Source: Fennellomyces sp. T-0311
Taxonomy: Eukaryota; Mucoromycota; Mucoromycetes; Mucorales; Lichtheimiaceae
DNA length: 64,000 bases
Direction: 5' to 3'
Assembly (NCBI GenBank): GCA_025266875.1
Contig: JALLLT010000012.1
Coordinates: forward strand, 248,001-312,000
Shown here: positions 28,852 through 40,291 of the stretch, in pieces
Layout of the letters: each line of letters begins with the position of its first letter
How positions within the stretch are numbered: the stretch's first letter is position 1
Translations under genes and position numbers: made by a program
Notes under the pieces: generated by a model
Seen by the model: only the letters and a program-made list of their open reading frames with translations
Databases searched by the model: none
What the model was told of the DNA's origin: nothing

Positions 28852-31119
28852 ATGGTGTATGCGTTAATACAAACTGCTGGCCATGTCACAGTTCTTTTAA
28901 TTTCACTTCTTGCTTTACTCCATCTCGCCGGAAAACTTATTCAACGACCATCAAAACACCTGAACGCGTGCACATTTTACTATAAGCACGGCATGCTATC
29001 CGATAACGTAGACGATACACACGCTGTTGTGCCACCCAGCGGCCATGCATCTTCTCAACAGCAAGACGAACTCAGAATCATCAATGGCACGAACACGAAC
29101 GCGAAGGATCAAAAGCATATGACAGTATCTCATCCTGAACCTCTGGTGATTCCTCCTCCATCAGTAATTACACAAAGTGATATCTATAATATCATCAGCA
29201 GCGATGTAGGGTGTACATCTGTCCAACAGCGACTCAAAAATGCAGTAGAGTCTTATGCTACAAACTGGAACACGCAGTATAGTGCACTAGCAGATTCATA
29301 CGATAAACTTCAAATGATTCGAATGGACTTGGAGCATGAACTCGTAATCCAGCAAGCACACTACGACAAAGCTGTTCGCGAAATGAAGTTTTACAAGTAC
29401 AAATACCAGCATGTACGGCAAAAACGACAAGAGATCAATTCCCCTAGTAGTGATGTTTGGGAATACGACAGAAAAGGCCATAAGCCGCGAAGACACCTGC
29501 AGCATGATACATCCTACGTTTCAGATAACAACGAAAGTTGCTGCGAGACTTCCTGCAGTACATCATGGACATGTTCGTCTGCAAGAAGCAGCATAAATAC
29601 GGTTTCTACACGCTTCATTGAGCCGTACAGCCTAGATGACGATTCAGCTCCACTGACTGACGCTGACGAACAAATTGACCTGATGGCTATTTTGTCCGTG
29701 ACTGATGACGAGGCACATTTCACAGGCGGCCCAAGAAATCTCTCAGTTGAAAAGATTGGTGCGCAAGCCCCTCCACCATCGCACCCGCCTCCACCACCTC
29801 CTTTAACTTCGGCACCCTCAGATTCGGCCCAGGAGAGCCGGAGATCATCAAGTTTGGACCCTTCAAACGAACCGGACCTTTCTACTCATACACGAAATAT
29901 GCCTTTGTCGTTTGCTTGTGGTGATGGATTCTGGGACACGATTGCGCGCGGGAAAAATAATAAGGTTGAGGTAGATACCCTGATAAGGTAAAAAATCCAT
30001 CTTTCCAAACTTTCATACTAGTTCAAATATGGACTAAAATCCGCGCTTTTTTATTATGCAGCAACTACCTGCGCCGCGGAGGGCAGCCCAATGTCGCCAA
30101 AAATTCAAGCTCGCTCAAATCCGTGAAAGAGGGCTATGGCCTAATACACGCATTGATTGCAGTCAAAAATTCCAGTGCATTAACTCAAGTGATTGAAGCG
30201 GGTGCCAACCCCAACGCAACATCGTTATCTCAAGATCAAGTTGACTGTATCACACCCTTGGTATTGGCCGCCCAACTTGGCTACCTGAACGGCGTTCGCC
30301 TTTTGCTTGAGCGTGCTCGTGCGGATATTTTTCAACGAGGTCCTGATCAAATCACAGCTCTACATGCAGCCATCCAAAAAGGCGCGGACGATGTCGTTGT
30401 CTACCTTTTACGGGCATCGAAATATGCATTGCTAGATATTGTTGACATTCAAGGTTTGCTAAAAAAAACATTTTTGGTGTCATTCATTTTTTTCTCATTG
30501 CTATAAAAAAATAGGTGCGACGCCACTTCATTACGCATGTATGCATGGACGAACGCGCATGATGACTATCTTTATTCGGGATTGCCATGTTAAGCGAGAC
30601 TCTCGTGATAATAAGGGGGAGACCCCCTTGCATTACGCAGTGCGGCATCGTCGTCTCAAAATCATCACTCGATTGGTTGGTGACTTTGGTGTTTATCCAA
30701 ACCATTATGTTGCGAAGCAAACACCTACACCTCTCGATCTTGCAAAATCTGGTGGTTTAAAGACCATCTATGAATATCTCCGTGGTACGGGTGCCAAGAC
30801 CACAAAGGAAATGGAGAGAACAGCAAATCGATTCTCATCCAACACTCATTCAACAACATCAGGGTCGGGTACCAATAGTGCTATCAGTAGCGTTAGCAGT
30901 GGCACAATTGCCACGCCAGTAAGAGCAAGTTATACATCAAGTACCATCAGTGGATCAACTACAACCACTACGACCACTGGTAGCTCAGCAAGAAGTGTCA
31001 TCAGCTCAGGAAGTGCAAGTATCCTCAGTAGCAATGAATCGTCTCTCAGCCGAGATAGTGGAAGTTTTACCTTATCTCGAGCCTCAATGTCCTTTCGTAA
31101 CACCTTTTTTAGTAATTAA
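28852..31119 (+). CDS. Ankyrin-repeat protein with N-terminal membrane segment and coiled coil
   Basis: Three exons, 28852-29987, 30062-30453 and 30515-31119, encode about 710 residues. If translation starts at 28852, residues about 11-28 (HVTVLLISLLALLHLAGK) form a membrane segment; if it starts at the in-frame ATG 28993, the protein is soluble. A coiled coil follows (YDKLQMIRMDLEHELVIQQ), then an acidic linker and a polyproline stretch (PPSHPPPPPPLTS). Four or five ankyrin repeats come next: ITPLVLAAQLGYLNGVRLLLE, ITALHAAIQKGADDVVVYLLR, ATPLHYACMHGRTRMM and ETPLHYAVRHRRLKIITRLV. The C-terminal 100 residues are Ser/Thr-rich and low in complexity. Ankyrin repeats bind proteins; the partner and process are unknown. 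Its position between a permease and a zinc-finger gene gives no hint. Confidence 0.8.
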
Positions 31120-31812
31120 CCTTGATACCCCACTATACTACGAATATTCAGACTTCTGTACATAATAAGATACTTATAAATATACTAGTAATTTGATACT
31201 ATTGTCCTCTTTGAAGTGATCCTCTCATTTACCGATTGTTTTCATTGTTATCTAATATGCACTTAATATTCCTCTATCACTCAGAAGGATGTTGTCTACT
31301 CTTCACCAACCCAATGTTTATATATAAGATCAATTAATCATACGCACAGCAGTAAATCGAACTATGTAAGTGTGCAAAAAGTGTTGCTCAACACGACCCC
31401 TGCGTGTATATTATTTAGCTTTAATTAATCAGTGATCCTGATCTCTATCTCCGAGCCTTCATTTCTACTTCCACTTGAAATTAACACCATAGTACTTCTC
31501 TTTCTTTTTGTCTTACGTATTTTTCTCTTACCATCAATCACGACTTTACTACATTTAGACTTTGCCAGAGCGGAGGTACCTTTCTAATGACAGGGTTCCG
31601 GCACAAAAATAGACTTCTTAGCAACTGCTGTGGTATAACGTGTTCCATAGAAATAAACTATACAAGGATCAGGAACATCCCAGCCAGTTCAAGAATGTTC
31701 CAATGCGATTACGCAATAAAAGCGGGGTTATTGACTAATATAGGAAGGCCGAGAATTCGCTCGTTCGCATTGTCATTTTCACTTCCTCTCTTTTCCTGTT
31801 GACTCCTAAAGT
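31120..31812. other. Intergenic, 0.7 kb
   Basis: AT-rich spacer between two rightward genes. The short frame at 31587-31802 has no protein-like features. Nothing else is recognised. Confidence 0.55.
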
Positions 31813-32843
31813 ATGGAATTTCCTGAACTTGGAAAGCATTGCACATTCGACGGGTGCTCACAACTAGGTTTGTAAAGACTGATTGGCGCAATGGTCATGT
31901 GATTAACTTTATGATTGAATAGATTTTCTGCCCTACACCTGTTACCACTGCAAAAAGATCTTTTGGTACGTAATATTACTTGCAATACTAAGCTCACGCT
32001 CACCTCATGCTTTTCTTCAGCCAGGAACATTTCAAACTCGATGATCATCATTGCCCGAGCTTAAACGATCCACAGCTTGATGTTCGGCAAGTATTACTTG
32101 CTCTATGAGATTGTTTGACATTTTACTTATACTTTTGTATACAGAGTGCCTACTTGCCCGATCTGTGAAAGCCCTGTTCCTGGACCGAGAAACGAGGATC
32201 CTAACATACGTGTATGTGTATTAACGTCATTACTTACCGTCTGAACTAATGCAGTTGCTGTTTTAGGTGAATCGACATATCCAAAGCAACTGCGCCGATA
32301 CCAAAAGACAGTCGAACTTGTGTCGACAGCGTGGATGTAAGGCGAAGCTGCTTGTGCCGATGCAGTGCTCGGATTGTGGGAAGGCATACTGTGTAAAGCA
32401 TCGTTTGCCAGTAGACCACGAGTGCAAAAGGGAGACTCGAACTACGCCGATCAACAGTAAATCTTCATCATCAGCCGCAGCTTCCGACCATAAACCTGGT
32501 ATATCAGGGCTTAAAAACCTGGTATCAAGCAACAAATCCAGTTCAGGGTCATCAAAACCTGAGGCAAATAGGTAGGATCTAAGATATGTTCTTGGTTGCC
32601 TAGATACTGATACGTATATTAGACGACCTAAACGACAGCAAACTGCGCAAGCTCGAAAGCAGGAAATGGCACGTCTTAGGGAGAAGGCAAAGAACGGGGT
32701 AGGCTGTTATAATGGCTAAAAAGAAATTGGTTCTCATGATTCGCATCGTGTAGCGTTTAACCGAAGACGAGGAGATACGATTGGCCACATTGCTATCTTA
32801 CGAAGAAACGCATGGGAAGAAGGACAACTGCTTAATAGCATGA
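31813..32843 (+). CDS. Double AN1-type zinc-finger protein (ZFAND2/AIRAP-like)
   Basis: Seven short exons join to about 215 residues. The first AN1 finger is assembled from three exons: GKHCTFDGCSQLDFLPYTCHHC, then KKIFCQEHFKLDDHHC. A linker with CPICESPVPGPRNEDPN and VNRHIQSNC follows, as in ZFAND2 proteins. The second finger is LCRQRGCKAKLLVPMQCSDC, then GKAYCVKHRLPVDHEC. Both have the full Cys/His ligand set. The tail is Ser/Lys-rich and ends in a basic and then acidic helix. Animal ZFAND2A/B associate with the proteasome and p97 during proteotoxic stress; a like role here is inferred from family. The third intron has a GC donor (GCAAGT) near 32090; all other splice sites are GT-AG. Without the introns no long frame exists, so simple ORF calling misses most of this gene. 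Confidence 0.85.
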
Positions 32844-33692
32844 TGGAGAAGATGCTATATACCTCATAGACGTACTTTCTACTTTATTTTGAATATATAT
32901 TGTAAGTTTACCATTTTAATCCTTGAATCAGGTGTAATGGGTTATAGTGCAGCCTTTCCTTGCATTTCTCAGTGAACGTTACGTTACACAGTTAGTAAAT
33001 TGGAGTGTACGTTCAGCATTTCTACAAAAGCTCGCTTGTTTTAGAAACACATAGGCCTTGGAAAATACCATAAAAACCATAACTCGTGCATATTGTATGG
33101 AAATCCCAATACCAAAAACAATTAATAGTAATACAGTGCTCAACTGTTAGTACCCTATCGTCGTTACAAGTAACTGGAAAACAATTTTTTTCTCGCAATT
33201 GAATGCACTGGTTTATCCCCTTGGAGCATATGTCATGGCAGCAATAATATCTTACCTAATATGTACGTCTTCGTAACTCGTTCACGCTTTGACAGCCCGT
33301 ACGGACAAAGCTCTTCATTACACGTCTCATGAAAAAATTCTATTATATACGTGTATGGTGCTGGAAATTTTGTCAACTTTAACGCTATGATTGTCTAAGC
33401 TATGTCTTTTAAAGCCTGCGTCGTAAAGTTTACCGGTGGTGGTCAAACACAAGATAATTCTGGAATCGTAAGTTCTTTTTAAGATAATCAATTGGCACAG
33501 AACGATTGGATAGAGAGCATATGTACACCATCATTGAGGAAGAAGTATGAACAGTTTTCACTGCCGCTGTACGCTGCACTTTTTAAGAATGCTTTTGCTC
33601 ATGTTTAACGCTACTTACGTACTAACCGGTTGATAGTATGTATAAGGATATGTGTTATCTCTTTCATGCTAATATATGTAAATTTACAAAAA
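32844..33692. other. Convergent intergenic, 0.85 kb
   Basis: AT-rich spacer between the AN1 gene and the 3' end of the NAD kinase gene. A short frame near 33400-33470 (FKACVVKFTGGGQTQDNSGIV) is too brief to assign. No repeat or RNA gene is seen. Confidence 0.5.
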
Positions 33693-36029
33693 CTAACGAT
33701 CCTTCATAGAAAGGCGCTCTAATTCTTTTGCAATTGATGCATTATATCTTCCCTTCAAAATCTCGTCGTCAGCCCATCCAGTAAAGCCACTGTATTCGCT
33801 TTCATCACTGTCGCTCTCGTCACTGAATTCGCCCAATGAATAGGATGACATACTTGATGTATCCATATCAGCACCGTTGCCAGTTCCTCTGGGCGTGTCA
33901 TCTTCGTCATCACAAAACATACCAAACACTTCGTCGTGTAAGGCGTCTGAGGATGGTGATGTCTTGTATTTCCGTGGACCTGTGGGAGACGTTGGGCTAC
34001 CAGTGCTGTTGCTTGCGTTACTGGTACTACCATTGTTGTTGCTGGACGTAATACTTGTCATCATTATCGACCGTGACATGCCTGATCCGGAAGGTTTACG
34101 AGATACCATAGAGTTGGATCGGCCTGGCGTAGATGCAGCGCTGCGCCGCCCGTTGCGGTTGTTTGACTCGACCACAGCAAACGATTTTTGTCGTTGGCGC
34201 CTGTTCCAATGCAAGCAGTTGGATAGCGAATTGAACCAGTCGGTCGCCTGGTCTTCTTTGCAAACCTGAAGGGAAAAACACATCAGCCAACTAAACGTGA
34301 GCTATGGTATGTACACCTACTGTAGGGAATGGGTATTTAGAGGCTGTCACCTTGATATGATCACCCTCTATATAGTCCTCTGTTAGTGTGAGAACAGCTT
34401 ACAGGGGATCAACGTGATACTAACGTTTGAGTTCGACTCGACCACGACCGTCGAAACTTGCCCAGGCAGTGTTGCGTGAGTTGTAGGGCACACATATACG
34501 CAGTTCCATCGAATCAGGGACCAAAGTAGGTCTAAAGGATAACGTATGCGGACAGATAGGCGTGATGAGTATAGCATGAATGGCAGGATGTGTAAGGGAG
34601 CCTCCGGCAGACAGCTAAGTTGAGCTTGTTGAGCATATTTTAGTATGTTAGCCATTGCTAGCTGGCTTACAGAATATGCGGTGCTTCCAGTGGGAGTAGA
34701 AATGGCCAGACCATCAGCCTGGACAGTGGTGAGGTGTTTATCGTCTCCAAACAGCTCAAGTAAGCTGACATAAGGACTGGGACCTCGGTCAACCACTAAA
34801 TCATTGATGACCTGATACTTTTCAACTGGCACTGTCGTGAAACAAGGGATCTGACGATGTTCCGTCATGTCATCCTCCTCTCCCCAATCCATCTCGCCGT
34901 TACCCGTTGTTTCTTCATCGTCCTCAAGATCTTCGCCATCCACTTCACCGAACTTCTTGCGCCGGCTCTTCCTGGGCTCCTTGCACCATCCACCTACTGT
35001 GATCTTGCCTGTGACGGGGTTGCGCTTAACGTTGCGCAGCTGGATCGTCTTTGCATCCTCGGGTGTTTTACAGTCCGGATGTGGAACACGACGATACACG
35101 GTGCAGGTGATACGGCCACGCAAATTGATCCGCACGCCGTGCTGCATTGCGCGCGAGAGATATTTGTCATAATTCTCGAAACCAAATGGTGTCAGGAAGC
35201 CCAGAGAGCCCAGGTGGAAGGGGATGACAGGCGGAACATAAGCTTGGAACAGCCACGAGGTGAACAGAACCTTCAAGGAGAGCGGACAAATCAGTTTCCG
35301 AGGAGCCACGTTTAGCCAGTTATTTTATGCATTACCGTGCCGTCGCCTCCAAGCTAAACAGGTTGTGGTTAGTATGTCTTCTGACCGCACCAAAACCAGC
35401 CTTACTGTGATGATGAAGTCAAACAATTTGGGCTGCAGAGCGCATAATTCAGGGTTCCAGAAGCGCAACTTGTCTGTGTATTCGGGGTAACGTTCGAGGA
35501 TCCTCTTGTAGTGGAACCCTCGCGCGCTCTTTATCTTTTCGTCGACGTATCTGCAATCAACCCCTCGTGTAAGACTGTTTCATATTCCCTAGTCCGTATC
35601 ATTTGGGCTCTTTCTGCCTTACACAGTCAGTCCGCTGGGTTGTCCGTATCTAGGCGTCCTGATCAGCCAAAGCGCAAGCTCACGAGTCATGCCAATGAGC
35701 GACAGATCGCCTGGTTTTGTAAGAATCATGACCGATTTCGGATTATCCCATTTGATCCGTGTTCTGCCTGCAAAGCTTGTGATTCAGTAATGGATCTCGC
35801 GGCCTGCCTTTGGTTGTTTAGCTGCATTACCAATCTTTTTTGAAACCTCTCGTACGGCGCCAGCTGTGTCTGATAAACGCTCTGAGGCATGCGCCCCTGA
35901 AGCTGTGGTGGCAGTGTTACATTCGTCTTGCTGCCGCTGTGATTCCGGTTGCGACTGCTGGTTCAATGCGGCTGGTGACAGATTAGGTAACTGGTACGAT
36001 TGTTGCTGTGCTGCCGTTGCGTCTGTCAT
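33693..36029 (-). CDS. UTR1: NAD(+)/NADH kinase (ATP-NAD kinase, Utr1-like)
   Basis: This leftward gene starts at 36029 with a Gln/Ala-rich N terminus. After several introns it encodes the kinase core: SVMILTKPGDLSL, then the catalytic LGGDGTVLFTSWLFQ, the substrate-binding VIPFHLGSLGFLTPF, VVDRGPSPYVS and the conserved [29 protein letters not shown]. The enzyme phosphorylates NAD to NADP. About 55 charged residues are inserted after RITCTVYRR, including a KSRRKK cluster and a Glu/Asp-rich run. They precede EKYQVINDLVV. A Ser-rich tail of about 190 residues follows the domain and ends ERLSMKDR. No mitochondrial presequence is obvious, so a cytosolic or nuclear enzyme is likely. Note that the shadow ORF starting at 35309 reads through an intron: the true exon begins after CTCCTTGAAG. 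The GGDG motif is encoded by a very short exon near 35326-35350. Confidence 0.92.
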
Positions 36030-37800
36030 TGGCGTATTCCTGTACTAAAAGTAAAAACTTGTTCTGCTGATGGAGGTTCCACGATTAAAAAAAGTGCACG
36101 AAAGTTGTAAAGCCGAATAAGAAAAAGGTAAGTTGACGTGTACAGAAAGACAAAAAAAAAGATCGTTATGGCGACGGTAACTTTGCGGAAAAGTTTGTGT
36201 AACCTTATATTATAACATGGCATGTGGTCCCTGGCAAGGCAAAACGATTTGACATTGCGACAGCCGGCGACTTTTGTCCTGTTTTGAGTCATTTTCACGC
36301 CTGGGAACATATTTTCATACTGTGTCGCTATATAGCAATACTTTTTGGTTTACCATAATCTTGACTGCATGTGGCCTCCACGGCGTAACGGGAATACATC
36401 GGCCCACTGCTCTTAGGTAAGCCAGCTGGGTATTTAATGTTCCCTGTCTAGGACTTACAAATTCCAACTGTACTGGATACCTTAATCTTCCTATCCACTA
36501 TTAGCACCATGCAAGTTTAGTTAGAAAGATGACGATACTCCTAAAAGGCATGGATCTATAGCTGGTGATCTGCAAGCTACATTATACTTCCTACTCTGTT
36601 TAGTTGAACGGTGTGGATGCTGAGTGTTCTTCCTTATTCTACTTAACACATTATACTATATGTAATTCATGAAACCTTTTGGTAAAACACTACTCTAAAA
36701 TTGCTAAGTAAAGACGATAACGTATATGTGTTTAGTCTTGCTGCTGTCAAATTAGAAATGTCGCAATTGACTGGTGTAAATAAATGATAAGGTAGTGAAG
36801 TACAGTTTGTCGTTACAGTACCCATACCCCGTATATATCAATGGGCTGATAGCGTATGTCTGGTTGAATAAAGCAGCTTACGTATCAAGGACACGGATGA
36901 ATTTTCACTTGTTGTAATGTACTGGGTTAAGTATGCACACATACGCATGGATATGTTTCGTTTATCACCAAAACTGTCGCATACCTCACATGATTTACGT
37001 TTGGATGGACACGCTACAGGGGTCTGGCATGCGTGAGAGAAAAATAGCATGCGGAAACAATGTTAATCACTTTTACGCGTCACCGTTTGCAGATCGTGCT
37101 AATTATTGTCCAGCTGAAGTACAGTTTACCGCATTTGACTATGAAACATGGTGCTTTCTTTTAACATAATTATACGAAAATATTTACTTAAAGAATATTC
37201 CGCTGCCATAGTGGTACGATGTCCCTTTCTTTACATTTATGCGTACTTAGGGTTACGAGCTTGATTGGAGTTGTGTCATGTACACATGCATATGTCAATT
37301 AGAACGTAAGTATCCTGTACGCACTTCTGTCGCTAGTCATGTCACGTAGACCATCTAGATTTGGATTGCTTTTATACAACGGCAAGGATGACTTTTTGTT
37401 GGTGAACATATATGACAGCGTGGTACCTTTAATACGAAAGCTGCATTCATATCTTTAACGAGCTATATACATACAGCACAAAAACGACGGATAAGCAACA
37501 ATTCCAGCTTGATCCATGATGGAATGAACCATACAGTTTTTTCTACAAGTAGTGCACAAATGACTCAGAAGGTTGGTCATTGAATTGAACATGAGGTAAA
37601 ATTGGTGTACAGTTTTGGTATGTTACTGAAGTTCTTATTTTCGCTTTCACTCCATGAACCGCCTTTTCATGTAAACGACGATTTAGAAATCTTCCCTACC
37701 CGTTCCGCAACACGGACGATGGAGTGAAAAGCACATTAGGGGGCATAGTGTCATATCTCATTCGTACCAATGCTCATCATACATGATTAACGTTCGCACT
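36030..37800. other. Intergenic, AT-rich
   Basis: This is the upstream flank of NAD kinase and part of a 3.1-kb gene-poor stretch. Small frames (36026-36310 minus, 36933-37169 plus) look random. No repeats or RNA genes are recognised. Confidence 0.5.
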
Positions 37801-38600
37801 GATGAAAATGTCGATAAAATCTATGCTTATTGCCAAGGAATATTGGAAGATACGTATTACAGAGGGCGAAAGCATTTATAAAACGGTGAAGATGAAATCA
37901 ATCAGTTATGGAGTATGGAACAGCTCGTTTGAAAGCAAGCAACAGCGTGTCCACTCAAGAATGAGAACATATTACGGGTCGCGTTCAAAGGAAAAGCTGC
38001 TTGCCACCCAATTCTCTACACGATACCTACAAAACTAGAATTTTCTGCATAGCTTATTTCTACTGTGGACTCGACCCCGCTGGGGCATTTAGCAATTCGG
38101 CTTTTACTTCACACATATGAGTACAAAAGATCTTCGGAACTGAATCAAGCAGTCGTGAGCACACTTAGTTGCGATTGGATAATTAATGTGAATAATCTGA
38201 AAAAAACATACAAGTGCAGACACATCCACCAAGTCGTCGAAGTACCATCTGAGCAAAATGCGAAGTTAATCATTGACATAATAACTGGAGTTATTCTTGT
38301 CGCCTCCAGCTCCAGCTTGAACATTATACATTGCAAACGCTACGCATGTGGCTGTTTACGGTGAACATCCTCCCCCATCAAGAGACATCGATTTATTTGG
38401 ATGTTAGATTGTTAAAATCCACGTAAAGCTTATAAAAAAGATAGAAAGCATTCAACGGGCCCAGCTAACGAGTCAACTTTCTGCTGCGAGTATTCTAAAT
38501 GATATGCTGTCTAATAGTGACGAAATTAAGATAATTGGAGATGTCAACTGGATGCGTGGGCGGCTCAACCTGGAGCCAGGCGTTGCCTTCAGCAAGAACT
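37801..38600 (+). pseudogene. Degraded coding region, family not recognised
   Basis: One frame starting at 37801 stays protein-like for about 187 codons with only three stops (near 37876, 37930 and 38044). It reads NVDKIYAYCQGILEDTYYRGRK, INQLWSMEQLV, LKNENILRVAFKGKAACHPILY, STVDSTPLGHLAIRLLLHTYEY, then SCDWIINVNNLKKTYKCRHIHQ and AKLIIDIITGVILVASSSSLN. A second frame from about 38408 continues with KKIESIQRAQLTSQLSAASIL and EIKIIGDVNWMRGRLNLEPG. I cannot name the family. The low stop density in an AT-rich region suggests a recently eroded gene; chance is the alternative. Confidence 0.4.
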
Positions 38601-39146
38601 AGAAAGTCAACTTATTAGGCATCGAGGATATCAATAACAATCATTTATCCTCAACAAATAATCTGTATTTAAAGGTTTTTTAGGCGAATTAAAGGCGAGA
38701 ACGACAAACGCTATATACGAGCTAGGCTTGGAAACGGCTATTGCTTTATGAATAGACATGCGTACATTGCTCCGCGCATTTATTTATTACCATCTGTAAA
38801 AGGTTTTAATAATTTTGAATAGTAAGATAACGGAACTCGTAACATGGGATCGCTGCCCTAGTTATTTTAGGTAGTATGTATCTTTAACCCCTCCAAAAAT
38901 CGAAATTGTACTACGTCCTAATAGAAACATGATAGTAGTACATGTGCACACATCAACTGGCCACAGCAGATCAAATTTAATAATATAATAGTCCAACGTT
39001 GTATAGGAATCAAAGAGACCTTTCTAATGTATACTCTGTACTGTGCTGTTCTGTTAATGATCAGTGCAGGCATAGAGATTGTGTCTGTGCGCTAATAACT
39101 GGTTGTAGTCGTGAAGCAACCTCGTGACGACATGCCTTGTGTCCTA
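38601..39146. other. Intergenic, AT-rich
   Basis: Convergent spacer before the 3' end of the beta-propeller gene. No gene, repeat or RNA is recognised. Confidence 0.5.
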
Positions 39147-40291
39147 TCATCCTGCAATTGCCAGACCCGCTTTTGCTCCTCCAGATGCAATCCTGAAAGT
39201 AATGGCTTAGTATATATATATATATATATACTATCATATGCTGCACTATCACTTACGCGATGGCTAATTTAGCAGCTACCTGAACTTTCTCCTCAATATC
39301 GGCAATCTGAACGAGAGGTTGTTGAGAGAAGCCGCCACTATATACTTCTGATGCCAGCCGTGAGCTCCAACCAGTTGCAAGAGTGATGTAGCTGCTGAAT
39401 GACCAGCGGCTTTGGGATACTTTTTCTGACCAAAGTAATTCTCCGGTTCTGGCCACCAAGCAATACAGCATTGTGTTACACGCAACGTAAATTCGCCAAT
39501 CGAGCTCACCGACGTTACCATTTCCATCAAAGAGAATTGTTGGAAATCCAAGTCGCCCTTTAGGACATGGAAAACACCACAGTTGATCCCCTGTCGCAAA
39601 ATCGAATCCATAACAACGGCCCCAGGATGTGGCGCATACTACCCGATTTGTCTTGGTTCCGTCACATTCCGATTCTCCGCTTTGTATACTGGTGACAGTT
39701 TCTGTATAAGAAGGTGTTCGAAGTTGTGATGAAGATGATGTGCGAGAGTGATAGTTATCGTATCGCTTGCCCGTTTCTGATAATAGGCCTTGAAGGCTAT
39801 CGTGACGTTCTTTTGAAGGTTGACTTGCGAACGGGGTGCTCAATATGGAAACTTCATTGCAGAGCCAACGTCGCTGTGGATCACAGTTCACGCACAGCAA
39901 AGTTAATAAACACTTACACCTAAAGGTGCGGTATATATACCTTCATTTTTTGTATCCAAACTTGCTTTCCTGTCATCAGCTCAATACATGCTGCTTTCCC
40001 GTTTGCACCGAGGAGGACTTTATAATCCTCTGTGACAAAGATAGATATAATTCCTCCGCTTGATCCAATGGGTGATTTGATCCGCCACAGTCGTCGACCG
40101 TCATTTTTGTGCATCGCGTATATCTTTTTACCTCTTGCACAGATAATAATGTCCTTTGGCTTTACCGAAGATCCCAGATCAATTTCTTCTTCGTGGGCTA
40201 CCACCCTTTTCTTGCTTAAAGATAAACATCTGAAGATCCTCCGAGGCGCCAGTACGTTGTTTGTCCGATCGATAATTCTCTGAGAAACCAT
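39147..40291 (-). CDS. PQQ-type (quinoprotein-like) beta-propeller repeat protein
   Basis: Three exons: one starting at ATG 40291, a second ending near 39258 and a short third ending at TGA 39147-39149, for about 325 residues. The protein shows repeated propeller blades with the PQQ-type pattern: IIICARGKKIYAMHKNDGRRLWRI, YKVLLGANGKAACIELMTGKQVW, VCATSWGRCYGFDFATGDQLW and YVACNTMLYCLVARTGELLWSEK. Blades of this kind are found in PQQ dehydrogenases and in the C-terminal domain of AASDH-type acyl-CoA synthetases, and often act only as scaffolds. No quinone-binding or metal residues are visible, so catalytic activity should not be assumed. The last intron contains a (TA)n run near 39213-39231. 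The middle of the protein is Ser/Thr-rich, between the second and third blades. Confidence 0.75.
39209..39232 (+). repeat. (TA)n microsatellite inside an intron
   Basis: About ten TA dinucleotides lie within the last intron of the beta-propeller gene, just before its pyrimidine-rich acceptor. Confidence 0.85.

Noticed and set aside
35173..35309. NAD kinase start at 35309 (MAPRKLICPLS)
   Set aside because: This reads through an intron. The exon begins after CTCCTTGAAG, and the true GGDGT exon lies upstream.
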